Source: JABMRP01 sp964444795
Lineage (GTDB): Bacteria > Planctomycetota > Planctomycetia > Pirellulales > Thermoguttaceae
Direction: 5' to 3'
Length of the DNA: 49,005 nt
Assembly: GCA_964444795.1 (NCBI GenBank)
Contig: CAYUIQ010000032.1
Location: 1-49,005, forward strand
Part shown: positions 28,386 through 36,932 of the stretch, piece after piece
How the letters are laid out: every line of letters starts with the position of its first letter
How positions within the stretch are numbered: position 1 is the first letter of the stretch
Translations under genes and position numbers: made by a program
Notes under the pieces: model-generated
What the model saw: the letters and a program-made list of their open reading frames with translations, nothing else
What the model was told of the DNA's origin: nothing
Database searches by the model: none

Positions 28386-29402
28386 TTGCTTGAGACCTTG
28401 TTTCCCTATTGGCATTGGTTTGCATTTGGCGCGCTGGTCGTCTTCCTGCTGACGTTGGATCTATTCGTGTTCCATCGCCACGACCACACCCCCAGTCTTC
28501 GGGAGTCGACCGGCTGGAGTGTCTTCTGGATTAGCCTGGGACTAGCTTTCACGGGCGTGATCTGGTGGATGAATGGGCCGGAGCACGGCCCGGAAGCGGC
28601 CACACAGTATCTTACCGGCTTCTTGATCGAGAAGTCGCTGTCGATGGACAATATCTTCGTTTTCGTGGTGATCTTCCGCTTCTTCCAGGTCCCCATGATG
28701 TATCAGTACCATGTACTGTTCTGGGGGATCCTGGGCGCTATCGTGATGCGGCTGATCTTCATTCTGGCCGGCGTGGGGCTGGTGACCAAGTTTGCCGTGG
28801 TGATTCCCATCTTCGGCGTCTTCCTGGTCTACACGGCGGTGAAACTGGCCATGCACAGCGGCGCCGACGTCCATCCGGAAAACAACTTCGTGTTGAAGAC
28901 GGCCCGGCGGTTCTTTCGCGTGACCAAGGGCGATCACCGCGAGCACGGCCACGCGTTCTTCGTTAAGAAGGAGGGGCTGTGGTACATCACGCCGATGTTT
29001 CTGGTGCTGCTGGTCATCGAGAGCAGCGACGTGTTGTTCGCCGTCGATAGCGTGCCGGCCATCATCGCCATCAGCCGCGATCCGTTCATCATCTTCACCT
29101 CGAATATTTTTGCTATTCTCGGCCTGCGGGCGTTGTACTTCCTGCTGGCCGGCGTGGTCGACATGTTTCGCTACCTGCACTACGGTCTGGCCGCCGTGCT
29201 GGGTTTCGTAGGGTTGAAGATGATCGCCGATTACTCGGCCGAGCATTTCTTTGGCCATCCCGAAGGTGTTCATCTGGTTCCCACTTGGGTTTCGCTGGTC
29301 GTGGTCGCCGGGCTGCTGACAATCTCGATCGTCGCCTCGGTGATCGCCAGCCGGTACTTCGCCGCATCGGATGCCCACGACCAACCGACCGACACCCGGT
29401 AA
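28386..29402 (+). CDS. TerC-family integral membrane protein
   Basis: The 338-residue protein has the TerC layout: nine or so hydrophobic segments, the motif FLIEKSLSMDNIFVFVVIF in the first half and IESSDVLFAVDSVPAIIAI in the second, with the acidic Asp/Glu residues in the membrane that typify the family. TerC-like proteins are implicated in metal (manganese) export and tellurite resistance. The start is uncertain: the TTG at 28386 has GGAG nine bases upstream and gives LLETLFPYWHWFAFG, whereas the longer frame from 28218 adds residues that do not look coding. It is a single gene. Confidence 0.9.
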   Translation: MLETLFPYWHWFAFGALVVFLLTLDLFVFHRHDHTPSLRESTGWSVFWISLGLAFTGVIWWMNGPEHGPEAATQYLTGFLIEKSLSMDNIFVFVVIFRFFQVPMMYQYHVLFWGILGAIVMRLIFILAGVGLVTKFAVVIPIFGVFLVYTAVKLAMHSGADVHPENNFVLKTARRFFRVTKGDHREHGHAFFVKKEGLWYITPMFLVLLVIESSDVLFAVDSVPAIIAISRDPFIIFTSNIFAILGLRALYFLLAGVVDMFRYLHYGLAAVLGFVGLKMIADYSAEHFFGHPEGVHLVPTWVSLVVVAGLLTISIVASVIASRYFAASDAHDQPTDTR

Positions 29403-29520
29403 TTCGAGAAACCAAGCCCACCGGTGGCGTCCCGCGAGCCCGGTGATTACTATCGATGAATAGCCGAAGACCCACGGACTCCCGCTGGGGGCCCATTCGT
29501 CTCTCACACGAGGAACCGCC

Positions 29521-30735
29521 ATGAATCGACCGCACGTCTGGAAACTATCGCTTTTGCTGCTCGCACTCCTCCTGGCTGTCGCCGCAACGCCGTTGGAAGC
29601 GGCCGAGACCCGCCCCAATCAACTCGCGGCCGAGGAATTGGCCGACGGCTGGGTCCTGCTCTTCGACGGCCAGACGCTGTTTGGTTGGAAACCGGCCGAC
29701 AAGGCCGACGAAATCAACTGGACCGTCGCCGACGGCGTGATCACCGCCAGCGAGGGTCAGCCGGGACTGTTGCACACGACCAGCCAGTTTACCGACTATC
29801 AGTTGAAGGTCGATTTCCGCAGCGCCCCGGGTGGCAACAGCGGTGTGTTTCTCCGCACCAGCCCGAAACCGGCCGACGTTACCCGCGACGGCTATGAACT
29901 GAATATCGCCGACACCGCCGACAGCGAGTTTCCCAGCGGCAGCTTCGTCAATCGCCAGCGATGCACGGGCGATCACGACAGCGCCGACTGGCAGACGTTC
30001 GACGTGACGGCCACGGGCGGTCGTTTCGTCGTCAAACTCGACGGCAAGACGGTACTCGACTACACCGACCCCAAGCCGCTGGGACGCGGGTACATCGGCC
30101 TGCAGTTTCGCACCGGCAAGATCGAGTTTCGCAATGTCAAACTCAGACCGCTTCAACTGAAGAGCATCTTCAACGGCAAGGACCTTGCCGGCTGGAAAAC
30201 GTATCCCGACATGCCCAGCGTCTTCTCGGTAACGCCCGAGGGATGGCTCAACGTGAAGAACGGCCGGGGGCAACTCGAGACCGAGGGGAGTTACGCCGAT
30301 TTCACGTTTCAATCGGAGGTATTCGTCAACGGCAAAGCGCTCAACTCGGGCTTCTTCTACCGCTGTATCCCCGGCGAGACGATGAACGGCTACGAGGCGC
30401 AGATCCAGAACGGCTATCTCGACGACGACCGGACCAAGCCTCAAGACTGCGGGACGGGCGGTATTTTTCGCCGTCAAGACGCGCGGCGTGTGGTGGCCGA
30501 CGACTTTACCTGGTTCCACAATACGATCCACGCCCTGGGGAACCACGTGGCCGTTTGGGTCAATGGCTACCAGGTGTCCGACTGGACCGATCGCCGGGAT
30601 CCGGACCCGAACCCCCGGCGAGGCCTGCGGTTGGAAGCGGGTACGATCATGATCCAGGGACACGACCCGACCACTGATCTTTCGTTCCGCAAGCTGCGGA
30701 TCGTCGAACTCCCCCCTCGCCGGCCGGGGAAATAG
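29521..30735 (+). CDS. Secreted protein with two DUF1080 (3-keto-disaccharide hydrolase) domains
   Basis: The 404-residue product has a signal peptide (SLLLLALLLAVAATPLEAAE) and two tandem DUF1080 jelly-roll domains. The first (about 35-205) has WVLLFDGQTLFGWKP, SAPGGNSGVFLRTSP and GRGYIGLQFRTGKIEFRNVK. The second (about 210-398) has SIFNGKDLAGWKTYPD, ALNSGFFYRCIPGE, GGIFRRQDARRV and RRGLRLEAGTIMIQGHD. The family includes 3-keto-glucoside hydrolases and carbohydrate-binding proteins, and is greatly expanded in planctomycetes. The exact substrate cannot be told. GAGGAA precedes the ATG. It stands alone, 92 bases before the CBS gene. Confidence 0.92.
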   Translation: MNRPHVWKLSLLLLALLLAVAATPLEAAETRPNQLAAEELADGWVLLFDGQTLFGWKPADKADEINWTVADGVITASEGQPGLLHTTSQFTDYQLKVDFRSAPGGNSGVFLRTSPKPADVTRDGYELNIADTADSEFPSGSFVNRQRCTGDHDSADWQTFDVTATGGRFVVKLDGKTVLDYTDPKPLGRGYIGLQFRTGKIEFRNVKLRPLQLKSIFNGKDLAGWKTYPDMPSVFSVTPEGWLNVKNGRGQLETEGSYADFTFQSEVFVNGKALNSGFFYRCIPGETMNGYEAQIQNGYLDDDRTKPQDCGTGGIFRRQDARRVVADDFTWFHNTIHALGNHVAVWVNGYQVSDWTDRRDPDPNPRRGLRLEAGTIMIQGHDPTTDLSFRKLRIVELPPRRPGK

Positions 30736-30827
30736 GCGTTTGCCCCGCGCCGGTTCGCCGATATAATTACCGTCCTGGAAAACTGACCTTCCCCCACCCG
30801 AACTGTTTCCGTTGAGGTGAGCCGGCC

Positions 30828-31271
30828 ATGACCCTTCATGATATCCTCCTGGGCAAAGGAAACGCGGTCCAGACCATCCATCCCGAAGCCACGCTGGCCG
30901 AGGTCGTGAAGAAACTGGTGGACTGCAACATCGGTTCGCTGGTGGTCTGCTCGGCCGATGCGGCGGCCGAGAGCCGGCAACCGGTGGGGATCATTACGGA
31001 GCGCGATATTCTTCACGCTTGTGCTTCCGAGGGAGCGTCGCTGGCCGGCACGGTCGTGGGCGACGCCATGACCGCGCAGCCGATCTGCGGCACCCCGGCC
31101 GATACGATCGATCATACGCTGGGGCTGATGACCGAGCGGCGCATGCGCCATCTACCCGTCCTGCAAGACGGGCTGCTGGTGGGAATCGTCTCCATCGGCG
31201 ACCTGGTCAAGGCCCAACACGATCGCCTGGCCATGGAGAACCAGTTCATGCGCGAGTACATCCAGGGGTAG
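30828..31271 (+). CDS. Two-CBS-domain protein
   Basis: The 147-residue cytoplasmic protein consists of a CBS pair: domain one from about residue 10 to 75 (IHPEATLAEVVKKLVDCNIG, ending QPVGIITERDIL) and domain two from about 85 to 140 (MTAQPICGTPADTIDHTLGL, then MRHLPVLQDGLLVGIVSIGD). CBS pairs bind adenosine nucleotides and act as sensors. No partner domain is fused, and the neighbours do not suggest a target. Confidence 0.92.
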   Translation: MTLHDILLGKGNAVQTIHPEATLAEVVKKLVDCNIGSLVVCSADAAAESRQPVGIITERDILHACASEGASLAGTVVGDAMTAQPICGTPADTIDHTLGLMTERRMRHLPVLQDGLLVGIVSIGDLVKAQHDRLAMENQFMREYIQG

Positions 31272-31500
31272 TGGCGGGCAACCGTCTTCCCCACCGGGAA
31301 AAGGCGTCGGGAGTCTCGTAGGGTGCATCCGGACGCACCATGAATCTCCTTTCCAAGAACGCTCTGCCCCCACACACGCTCTCTCTGATTACGTGCTGCC
31401 ACGAGCCGGAGAACCGGCCCGCGCCTCGTATCGGGCAGTCTCTTCCTTGCAGGAGTCTTGGGCTCAGGCCAAACAGAGGGCACGATCGTCGATCACCCCC

Positions 31501-33438
31501 TCACGAAACAAACTCCAACACCCGGTGAAAGGGCACCGAGTCGAAGCGGCCAAACATCGGGTGACCGCGGAGGCGGGCGCGACCGGTGGCGGGGGATGAA
31601 AGGCCGCAGAGAAAGCGGGCAAGTTGACGGGGTGCGGCCAGCGCGGCGTGGCCCTCGGCGCGGAGTTGGCGAATCGGCTCGGCGTCCGACTCGCCGGGCT
31701 GGCGGTATTTGGCCGGCGGAAGCGGTTGGGCTGTTTTACCTAAGCAGCGGGCACAATGGCCGCAGTCCTCTCGCTGCTGGCCAAAGTAGGCCAGCAGATG
31801 CCGTGTCAGGCAGCCGTCTTCCTCCGCGAATTGGAGCATCGTCTGTACCCGGCTGATGTCTTGTTCCTCGCGCCGCAGGAAACGCCGGCTGAGCGACTCG
31901 CACAGCGCCGCCCGATCCGACGGCGCGCGATCGAGGCGATAGCCTTGCCGCACGCCGGACGCTTGCAGCACCAAATCTCCCGACTCCTCCAGATACCCCA
32001 GCGCGGCCACGATGCGCTCCCGCGGCTCGCTCATCGACCGGCTGACTTGTTCCGTGTCGAGGCTGAACCATGTGCGCCCCTTGCGGGCGTGGCGGAAGAT
32101 GCCGCGGAGGAACTCGGCCCGCTGGTCATCGAAACGGGCAAAGATCTCTTCCGAGGGTTTTTGCGGCTGGAACTTGTAGCCGGAGTAGAACGGACGGGTG
32201 GAGCGGAGCACGTCCTCCAACTCCAGATACGTCAGCAGCGTCCGCACCACCAGCACGCGGACGTCATGGCGGAAGGACAAATCGTGGACCGAAACGTCGA
32301 ACACGTCGCCGCGGCCCAGCACGTCGTCGACCAGCGAGGCCACGGCTTGCGGCGTGGGCGTGTCGCCATAGGAAAAATTCTCCAGCGTCACCACGTCGTC
32401 GGCACAGGCCAGCATCTCGCAGATCGACTCACGGCCGTCGCGGCCCGCGCGGCCGATCTCCTGGCTGTAGCTCTCCATCCCCTTGGGCAGATTGTAATGA
32501 TAGATGTAGCGGATGTCCGACTTGTCCACGCCCATGCCGAAGGCGATCGTGGCCACCACCACCATCCGCTCCGACGCCATGAAGGCGTCTTGGATGGCGT
32601 TGCGGTCGTCGGATTCCATGCCGGCGTGATACGCCCGGGCGTCGAAACCGCCCCGGGAGAGAAAATCGGCAACCTCCTCGGCCGTTCGTTGCAGGGTCAC
32701 ATAGACGATGGCCGGTCCCGGGGGCCGGCTGCCCAGACGCCTTAAGAGCAGGTCCTTGCGCCCGGCGGCCTCGCTGGGCGTGACGGCCAGCTTGAGGTTC
32801 GGCCGGTAGAAGCCGGTCTGGATCACGTCCTCCTGGGCAACGTCGAACCCGGCGGCGATATCCCGGGCCACCTGCGGCGTGGCCGTGGCGGTCAAGGCCA
32901 ACACGCGTCCCACCCGCAACTGCCGGGCCAGCGCGGCCAGTTTGAGGTAGTCGGGGCGAAAGTTGTGGCCCCATTCGCTGATGCAATGGGCTTCGTCGAC
33001 CGCCAAGAGAGAAATGCTCAGACGCCGCAACAAGTGCAAGAAACGTTCGTTGCCCAGTCGTTCCGGGGAGATGTAGAGCAGTTTCGTTCGACCGGCCTTC
33101 AGGTCGTCGTAAAGCTGCAATGTCTCATCGCGATCCAGGCTGGAGTCCAGACGCCCGGCCGGAACCTGATGTTCGACAAGGAAGTCGACCTGATCCTTCA
33201 TCAGCGCGATCAACGGCGAGATGACCAACGTCAGCCCCTCCAGCAGCATCGCCGGCAATTGATAACAAAGACTCTTCCCCGCCCCGGTCGGAAAGATCGC
33301 CACGACCGACTTCCCCCCCAACAGCCGCGAGATGACCTCCTCCTGCCCCTCGCGAAATTCATCGAAGCCGAACACGCGGCTCAGCGTTTGCCGTGCATCC
33401 GGAAGCGAGAGGGTCGCCGCCTCATCATGCTTTTCCAT
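31501..33438 (-). CDS. recQ: RecQ-family ATP-dependent DNA helicase with rearranged C-terminus
   Basis: The 645-residue 3'-5' DNA helicase acts in recombination and repair. Motif 0 (FGFDEFREGQEEVI), Walker A (FPTGAGKSLCYQLPA), the DEAH box (LLAVDEAHCISEWGHNFRPD), motif III (ALTATATPQV), motif V (IAFGMGVDKSDIRYIYHYN) and motif VI (YSQEIGRAGRDG) are all present within the first 350 residues. The RecQ zinc motif (GCLTRHLLAYFGQ, then CGHCARC) appears near 543-567, after about 190 residues that include a winged-helix-like segment. In E. coli RecQ it follows the helicase directly. No HRDC domain is evident. The ATG at 33438 is preferred; an in-frame upstream start at 33471 exists. The ribosome-binding site is weak. 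Confidence 0.92.
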   Translation of the reverse strand: MEKHDEAATLSLPDARQTLSRVFGFDEFREGQEEVISRLLGGKSVVAIFPTGAGKSLCYQLPAMLLEGLTLVISPLIALMKDQVDFLVEHQVPAGRLDSSLDRDETLQLYDDLKAGRTKLLYISPERLGNERFLHLLRRLSISLLAVDEAHCISEWGHNFRPDYLKLAALARQLRVGRVLALTATATPQVARDIAAGFDVAQEDVIQTGFYRPNLKLAVTPSEAAGRKDLLLRRLGSRPPGPAIVYVTLQRTAEEVADFLSRGGFDARAYHAGMESDDRNAIQDAFMASERMVVVATIAFGMGVDKSDIRYIYHYNLPKGMESYSQEIGRAGRDGRESICEMLACADDVVTLENFSYGDTPTPQAVASLVDDVLGRGDVFDVSVHDLSFRHDVRVLVVRTLLTYLELEDVLRSTRPFYSGYKFQPQKPSEEIFARFDDQRAEFLRGIFRHARKGRTWFSLDTEQVSRSMSEPRERIVAALGYLEESGDLVLQASGVRQGYRLDRAPSDRAALCESLSRRFLRREEQDISRVQTMLQFAEEDGCLTRHLLAYFGQQREDCGHCARCLGKTAQPLPPAKYRQPGESDAEPIRQLRAEGHAALAAPRQLARFLCGLSSPATGRARLRGHPMFGRFDSVPFHRVLEFVS

Positions 33439-33580
33439 CACACCACCGGGGGGTTCGTCGCGATTCACCAACGACCATTTTCTTCAGATGGCTTGGTCAT
33501 ACCCGGCAGTATAGTAGATAACGGTACGCATGTACACCCCTGAAAGAGCCTTCTGTGCCGCGCCGGGATGGACGATCAGA

Positions 33581-33616
33581 AAAACGGGCCCCCGGGTATG
33601 AAACCCGGGGACCCGC
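33581..33616 (-). terminator. Intrinsic terminator of the lipoprotein gene
   Basis: On the minus strand a near-perfect stem centred on CCCCGGGT/ACCCGGGG with a 5-base loop, extended by further GC pairs, is followed by TTTTTC. It begins about 40 bases after the stop of the gene at 33654-34739. Confidence 0.8.
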
Positions 33617-33653
33617 TCGATTTGCGCTGGCGGAGGAGATCGGTCGAGCGCGA

Positions 33654-34739
33654 TTACTCGGGGAAATCTCCCTCGGGCGTATCGGTGGGCGTTTCCTCAC
33701 CGGGGAATTCTTCCTCACCGGGGAATTCTCCTTCGCCGGGGAATTCTCCTTCGCCGGGGAATTCTCCTTCGCCGGGTCGCGGGCCGCCACCCATCATCAT
33801 CTGCCCGACCGCCGCCTGCAGGTCTTCCGGCTTGCCTGCCGTTAGCGTTTCGATGACTTTCTCGCTGACGGTAAGTTTCGCGGTCAGGGCCTTTCCTTCG
33901 GCCGAGATTTCCAGCGACTTGAGGACCTCGCCCAAGGAATCCAGTGGTTTGGGGGCGCCGGCAACCATCATCTTTGCCATGGCGATCGGACCTTCGACCT
34001 CCGTCTTCAGGGCCGTGGCCGCTTCCTCACCGTCGCAGACGACTTTCAGTCGCACGTCGATGTTCTCGGTGAGCGTGGCGTCGAAGACCACCGATTCAAT
34101 CTTCTTGGCCGCCTCCGGACCGGGGAAATCTTCCTTCATCTTCTCGGAGATAACGATGGCGACGGCCAATGTCTTGTCGTCGCCCACACCTTCCCAGGCC
34201 GCCTTGAGCTTGGCCGGCAGTTCGACCTTCTTGCCTCGTTTCAACACGGATTCCACGGCGTCGGCCGGCCCGACAACCATGATCTGCTCGCTGGGAAAGC
34301 AAATGGCGTCCTTCCCGGAGCCGGTGTATACCTTGACACCGGCGACGTCCTTATCCGTCGCCTTGCTGTTCGTTTCCTTCCACTTGTCAATGATCTTCTC
34401 GCTCTTGATCGGCTCGGAGAAGCTGACGACCGCCACCCCGGTCGGATCCTCCAAATCGGACATGCCGAAGGTCACCCGTGCAATTTTCGACGGGGAGATG
34501 CCCATTTCCGTTTCGAATTCTTTCATTCCCTCGGCAGAGAGCTTCTCAACCGATTCGTGGGCGAGAATTTTGGCCACGTCGACGGTGCCGATCATGGCAC
34601 AATCGTCGGGCAGGTACTTCATGGCCGCGTCGACACCGGTGGCCGACTCCCCGCATCCGCCGCAGCCGGGAACCACGATTCCCACCAGGATCGCAAGCAC
34701 CACCAACAACGAGGGTGCGACTACACGTCTTCGAGTCAT
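33654..34739 (-). CDS. Predicted lipoprotein of unknown function with repeat tail
   Basis: The 361-residue protein has a lipoprotein-type signal (LLVVLAILVGIVVPGCGGCG, probable acylated Cys near residue 26), then a charged soluble domain with alternating strands and helices (YLPDDCAMIGTVDVAKIL, TGVAVVSFSEP, AICFPSEQIMVVGPADAVESVL). This resembles secreted planctomycete proteins that begin with a YLPDD-type motif, but no named function is known. The C-terminus is acidic and made of GEGEFP-type hexapeptide repeats encoded by an 18-bp DNA repeat. It is transcribed alone, with a strong terminator downstream. Confidence 0.8.
   Translation of the reverse strand: MTRRRVVAPSLLVVLAILVGIVVPGCGGCGESATGVDAAMKYLPDDCAMIGTVDVAKILAHESVEKLSAEGMKEFETEMGISPSKIARVTFGMSDLEDPTGVAVVSFSEPIKSEKIIDKWKETNSKATDKDVAGVKVYTGSGKDAICFPSEQIMVVGPADAVESVLKRGKKVELPAKLKAAWEGVGDDKTLAVAIVISEKMKEDFPGPEAAKKIESVVFDATLTENIDVRLKVVCDGEEAATALKTEVEGPIAMAKMMVAGAPKPLDSLGEVLKSLEISAEGKALTAKLTVSEKVIETLTAGKPEDLQAAVGQMMMGGGPRPGEGEFPGEGEFPGEGEFPGEEEFPGEETPTDTPEGDFPE
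33693..33782. repeat. 18-bp coding tandem repeat (five units)
   Basis: Four full units and one diverged unit of 18 bases (core CGGGGAATTC) lie in tandem from 33693. They are in frame and encode the GEGEFP/GEEEFP repeats of the lipoprotein C-terminus. Unit variation falls in two types, TTCCTCAC and TCCTTCGC before the core, suggesting stepwise duplication. Confidence 0.9.
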
Positions 34740-34922
34740 CTCATTACTCCTTGGAAAAAGCGGTTGCCGGCTTGCCGCGCAAGCCCGGTTCGTTCAGAAA
34801 ACATAGCACGTTCCGCACGCCCGCGGGAGGGTACTCGCCGGGACTTTCCCTAACTGGTGAATTTTCGCCACATCGACGGCAAAATCAACCCGCCGTTTCG
34901 GGTAGCCACATGGATCGGCCGG

Positions 34923-35600
34923 TCAGGCTCGAACGCGTCCCTCGTGGACCTCCAGCCGGCGCGTGGCCACCCGATCCCGCAAACGCTGCTTGTGGGTCAC
35001 CCAGACCAGGGCACGACCGGTCGAGGAATCCGCGGCCCAACGGTGGAGCAGATCGGCACATAGCCCCTCTGCATGGGGATCCATCGCGGCGGTCGGCTCG
35101 TCGAGCAACAGCAGAGCGGGCTCCAACTGCAATGCGCGAGCCAATGCGGTCGCCTGCAATTCGCCCCCCGAAAGTGTCTCGACCGGCTTGGTCAGAAAGG
35201 ACTCGTCCCACCCGAGTTGCGCCAGCAGGTCAACGGCCCGAGCCCTGTCGAACCGTCGCTGGGCATGTGCGCCCAGATCAAACGGCCGGCGCAGGACCGC
35301 CTCGACGGTGGGTTCGGCCAGTGCCGGTTTCTGGTGGAGATAGATTACCCGGCCACGGAAATCGGGGACCCGATGATCGGCCACGCGCCGCTGCTGCCAA
35401 CGGATTTCACCCCGATCAATCGGATCCAACATCGCCATGGCCCGAAGCAAGAGAGTTTTTCCCGACCCCGAGGAACCGACCACGGCAATGCGCTCGCCGG
35501 GCTTAACGGCCAACGAAACGGAGTGCAGCAACCATCGATCGTCGGACGAGTGGCGCCGACCGACTTCGATCAATTGCAGAAGCGGAGTGATGGGGGACAT
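34923..35600 (-). CDS. ABC transporter ATP-binding protein, FetA/YbbL-like
   Basis: The 225-residue ATPase has Walker A (VVGSSGSGKTLLLRAMAM), a Q-loop region (VIYLHQKPALAEPTVEAVL), the ABC signature LSGGELQATALARALQL, Walker B (ALLLLDEPTAAMDPHAEGL) and the H-loop (VWVTHKQRLR). ILTKPVETLSGGE-like spacing and overall size resemble FetA/YbbL of the Fe-S/iron export FetAB system. No permease gene (FetB/YbbM type) is adjacent, so the partner must be elsewhere. The family call is by general resemblance only; the ATPase call is secure. Confidence 0.9.
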   Translation of the reverse strand: MSPITPLLQLIEVGRRHSSDDRWLLHSVSLAVKPGERIAVVGSSGSGKTLLLRAMAMLDPIDRGEIRWQQRRVADHRVPDFRGRVIYLHQKPALAEPTVEAVLRRPFDLGAHAQRRFDRARAVDLLAQLGWDESFLTKPVETLSGGELQATALARALQLEPALLLLDEPTAAMDPHAEGLCADLLHRWAADSSTGRALVWVTHKQRLRDRVATRRLEVHEGRVRA

Positions 35601-35640
35601 GGTGGTTGCCGATTTCGAGCCGTGTAGCTCAGACTATTCA

Positions 35641-35720
35641 CCGGCCAATCGTAACCCGAAGCGTAAGCGAGGGATAGTCGAGGAGTTCCCTCGCTTACGC
35701 TTCGGGTTACGATTGGCTGG
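35641..35720. repeat. Long palindromic dispersed repeat (30-bp perfect arms)
   Basis: Arms at 35645-35674 and 35687-35716 are perfectly complementary over 30 bases, with a 12-base loop; the pairing extends to 35641 and 35720 with one G-T mismatch. The core TAACCCGAAGCGTAAGCGAG recurs at 38854, so this is a dispersed family. It begins 40 bases upstream of the ABC ATPase start codon, within that gene's likely leader. Confidence 0.9.
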
Positions 35721-35765
35721 TGGGGCATGTGGGCCAAACGGCCGAGCACTACCCCCCGAAAGGAG

Positions 35766-35808
35766 CAAAGAAAAAGGGCCGCCCCCCATGCGGGAACGGG
35801 GGGCGGCC
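35766..35808 (-). terminator. Orphan intrinsic terminator on the minus strand
   Basis: An 11-bp perfect GC stem (35777-35787 with 35798-35808) and 10-base loop is followed on the minus strand by CTTTTTCTTTG. There is no minus-strand protein gene between it and groES, so it probably ends a non-coding transcript or shields the ABC gene from read-through. Confidence 0.65.
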
Positions 35809-35940
35809 GAGGGTTGGAGCCTGACGTGTTGCGTGTCCGCCGATTTTCTTCTTCAAGACCGACCCACACGGGCCGTGAACCCCCGGGGCGGAAACCCGCC
35901 CATGAAAAGTGGCACGGTCAGTCCGTGCGGTTATCCGCAC
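35777..35940 (-). ncRNA. Candidate structured RNA upstream of orphan terminator
   Basis: Upstream of the terminator on the minus strand are perfect short hairpins: 35940-35925 (GTGCGG/CCGCAC, loop ATAA), 35928-35912 (GCACGG/CCGTGC, 5-base loop) and 35901-35886 (GGGCGG/CCGCCC, loop GTTT). The first two share four bases, so they are mutually exclusive, as in RNAs that switch fold. Boundaries and family are unknown; it may instead be a dispersed palindromic element. Confidence 0.3.
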
Positions 35941-36378
35941 CTGCCGCCGGTCACTCGGAGATGATTCCAACGACCCGTCCTAGCCAAAGACCGACCCATT
36001 TCCGGCCTTGCGCACACAAAACCGCACTCCCCCGCGAACTGGTGTCTCCAGATCGCTATAAGGAGCGGTCGATCGTGGTCGCGCGGGCGGGTTCGCCGAG
36101 GCTCCAACAACCTCCTTCCGCTTGGATTCTTCAACGGGCTGCTAACCGACTACCATACCAAAGACATGTCCAAATGCAAGGTTTTTTTACCGACTTTTCT
36201 GGATTTTCCCGCCCCGCGTGCGACTTGCCCGACGGACCCTTGTCGACGATCCAGGAGCGTGCAACAATGGGCCGTTTGTGTTCCGACTTGCCGGTCGGCT
36301 TTTCGGGCCGTGAGGATGTTGCCCGATGGTCGCGGTCGGCCGCGGTGGTCGTTCTTTCCGACGAGGAGTTCATCCGAA

Positions 36379-36666
36379 ATGAAAGTCGTGCCCCTGGGCG
36401 AAAACGTGGTTGTCAAACGACTGGACGCGGAGGAAACCACCGCCGGCGGAATTGTCCTGCCCGATTCGGCCCAAGAACGTCCCCAACAGGGCCGGGTCCT
36501 CTCGGTCGGCGATGGCCGGCTGTTGGGCGATGGAACCCGAGCCGAGCCTCAAGCCAGCGAGGGCGACCGCGTGCTCTTCGGCGCCTATGCCGGGACCGAA
36601 GTCGTCGTCGACGGCGATGAACTCTTGATTATGAGCGAAAGCGACGTGCTGGCGATCGTCGAGTGA
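36379..36666 (+). CDS. groES: Co-chaperonin GroES
   Basis: The 95-residue protein is a full GroES/Cpn10: MKVVPLGENVVVKRLDAEET at the start, the mobile loop TTAGGIVLPDSAQERPQQG (about residues 20-38), and DGDELLIMSESDVLAIVE at the end. GroES caps the GroEL folding chamber in the cytoplasm. The ATG at 36379 is chosen over a longer frame because GAGGAG precedes it and the family N-terminus begins there. No groEL gene follows, so it is an orphan copy. Confidence 0.96.
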   Translation: MKVVPLGENVVVKRLDAEETTAGGIVLPDSAQERPQQGRVLSVGDGRLLGDGTRAEPQASEGDRVLFGAYAGTEVVVDGDELLIMSESDVLAIVE

Positions 36667-36675
36667 AAGCCGCGA

Positions 36676-36745
36676 TTAGCCCGGTCGCTCGCGACCGGAT
36701 TGGGCGGCGGATTCGCCAATTTTCCGGTCGTAGGCGGCCGGGCTA
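36676..36745. repeat. Branched inverted repeat after groES
   Basis: Nine-base outer arms TTAGCCCGG (36676-36684) and CCGGGCTAA (36737-36745) enclose a 7-bp hairpin CCGGTCG/CGACCGG (36681-36698) and a second one, ATTGG-CG/CGCCAAT, followed by TTTT. It may serve as the groES terminator and has the look of a mobile palindromic element. Confidence 0.55.
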
Positions 36746-36932
36746 ACTTCTCCGCCCCCCGTTGAAGCTACAATAGGGTTGGGCGGAATACTTGCGGGCG
36801 GTTTCGACGAATACTCCGCCGGTGTGGCCGACCTCGAAATAACCGCGTCTCGCCCAATAACCCCACGCAATAGGGGGGTGCCGGCAATCGCCTCGGTATC
36901 TACCCCCGTCGCCTGACCGGAGAACAAGATCC

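Larger units (their letters stand above)
35601..36378. other. 778-bp repeat-rich intergenic region
   Basis: This region lies between the divergent ABC ATPase and groES genes. It contains a long perfect palindrome (35641-35720), an orphan minus-strand terminator (35766-35808) with several hairpins upstream of it (to 35940), and about 400 further bases with no recognised element. No CIRCE-type operator (TTAGCACTC and its complement) was found before groES. No protein-coding signal is convincing. Confidence 0.5.

Noticed and set aside
36000..36378. CIRCE/HrcA operator before groES.
   Set aside because: No TTAGCACTC with its inverted partner is present.
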